This document shows, piece after piece, positions 6,854 to 7,266 of a stretch of DNA of 7,266 bases. Every line of letters begins with the position of its first letter. The first letter of the stretch is position 1. This stretch comes from Gammaproteobacteria bacterium (GTDB taxonomy: Bacteria > Pseudomonadota > Gammaproteobacteria > SZUA-229): positions 1 through 7,266 of the forward strand of contig JAPHRB010000097.1 in NCBI GenBank assembly GCA_026197015.1. Direction: 5' to 3'. The notes under the pieces are model-generated. The model did not search any database. It was not told where the DNA came from and was given only the letters and a program-made list of their open reading frames with translations. The translations under genes were made by a program, and so were the position numbers.

Positions 6854-6875
6854 GAGTTAACGTCCCATTTAACTC
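6854..6875. repeat. 7-bp inverted repeat, 8-nt loop
   Basis: GAGTTAA at 6854-6860 pairs with TTAACTC at 6869-6875. The outer CTG at 6847-6849 could also pair with CAG at 6876-6878 across a bulge, which would compete with the right arm of the preceding inverted repeat. It is AT-rich and weak, and no T-run follows. Confidence 0.35.
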
Positions 6876-7047
6876 CAGTAAATATTTCATAATCGATTTT
6901 ACATGTTAACGACTAGACTTCACTACAAGTCTTATATTGGCGATGTTAGCAGCATGTTACCTGCTGGGTATTAGCTTTATTCCTGTTTTGAATAATAAAA
7001 AATCATCTTATCGTTATTCGTGTTAACATCACCGGCTCAGCGTAACG

Positions 7048-7075
7048 GAGCTTATGTTTTTTATTTTATAAGCTC
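7048..7075 (+). terminator. Possible weak terminator-like hairpin
   Basis: GAGCTTAT (7048-7055) and ATAAGCTC (7068-7075) form a perfect 8-bp stem around a T-rich 12-nt loop. Downstream is ATCTGTTTTCTAGTTTT, T-rich but not an immediate T-run. It could end + strand transcription, but it lies about 265 nt past the last gene and the stem has only three G-C pairs. Confidence 0.25.
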
Positions 7076-7266
7076 ATCTGTTTTCTAGTTTTACCACAGG
7101 CAAATCTTACCGCAAGCTGAACATACCAATAAATTACCAGAGCTGACTGCCTTTGCCGGTGCTGAGTTAGTTCTTCGTATTTACTTTTTTACTTTATGAT
7201 TTTGTTTTCTGTAGTGCACACCAGACTTTGTGCTTAGGGTGTTTTGCTATTTGTTCGATCGAAAAA

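Larger units (their letters stand above)
6783..7266. other. Gene-free stretch with short inverted repeats
   Basis: I see no supportable gene in these 484 bases on either strand. It holds several short inverted repeats (listed separately where strongest), and open scraps without convincing starts: 6824-6892 (+) reads as a short hydrophobic peptide (ILVGFVLWREL), 6943-7026 (+) as another (LAACYLLGISFIP), and 7089-7199 (+) is open for 36 codons with no start. The frames differ and stops interrupt. These could be decayed coding sequence or chance. No tRNA-like cloverleaf, CRISPR repeat or insertion-sequence ends are seen. Confidence 0.5.

Noticed and set aside
6904..6916. A 13-base exact match (TGTTAACGACTAG) to bases 1300-1312 at the end of the ATP-grasp gene
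   Set aside because: One 13-mer match is roughly expected by chance in a window of this size, and the flanks do not match, so it is not good evidence for a repeat or attachment site.
6850..7030. Recurring GTTAAC words suggesting integron attC sites
   Set aside because: They do not fit the GTTRRRY core (C replaces the third purine) and no paired complementary core with the proper spacing was found.
7216..7233. A 5-bp inverted repeat (GCACA/TGTGC)
   Set aside because: Too short to be distinguished from chance, and no T-run directly follows it.
7254..7263. A 10-bp perfect palindrome, TTCGATCGAA, close to the window end
   Set aside because: A single short palindrome without a neighbouring gene or second copy in the window; the sequence beyond is cut off, so nothing can be built on it.

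Overview
The window reads as a compact chromosomal locus from a Gram-negative bacterium, most likely a gammaproteobacterium. The visible grounds are an AT-leaning base composition, secreted proteins with Sec-type signal peptides, a predicted outer-membrane beta-barrel ending in a C-terminal aromatic residue, and protein families common in that class. The species cannot be named from the sequence.

Layout: seven genes, all on the + strand. Bases 1-5906 hold five genes so tightly packed (gaps of 1, 20 and 9 nt, then a 4-nt ATGA overlap) that they are very probably one transcript. A sixth gene (TPR protein) follows after 9 nt. In order they are: a PqqD-like small protein, an ATP-grasp ligase, a diaminopimelate/ornithine-decarboxylase-family PLP enzyme, a urea-transporter-like membrane protein fused to an M23 metallopeptidase-like domain, an exported beta-barrel protein and an exported TPR protein. 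A 54-nt gap with a good Shine-Dalgarno leads to a 67-aa six-cysteine zinc-ribbon-like protein, which may or may not belong to the same unit. Bases 6783-7266 contain no supportable gene but several short inverted repeats and a few membrane-protein-like reading-frame scraps.

How the genes may work together (inference): the first three proteins resemble a peptide- or carrier-tethered amino-acid chemistry module. A PqqD-fold protein would present a peptide, an ATP-grasp enzyme would form an amide or related bond, and a fold-III PLP enzyme would decarboxylate or otherwise process the tethered amino acid. The closest precedent I know is the BtrJ/BtrK pair of butirosin biosynthesis (ATP-grasp loading of glutamate on a carrier protein, then decarboxylation by a DAPDC-fold enzyme). 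The UT-M23 fusion could then release and move the product across the inner membrane, and the beta-barrel and periplasmic TPR protein would be outer-envelope partners. No precursor peptide, radical SAM enzyme or urease gene is visible, and the locus may continue upstream because the window opens exactly on the first start codon.
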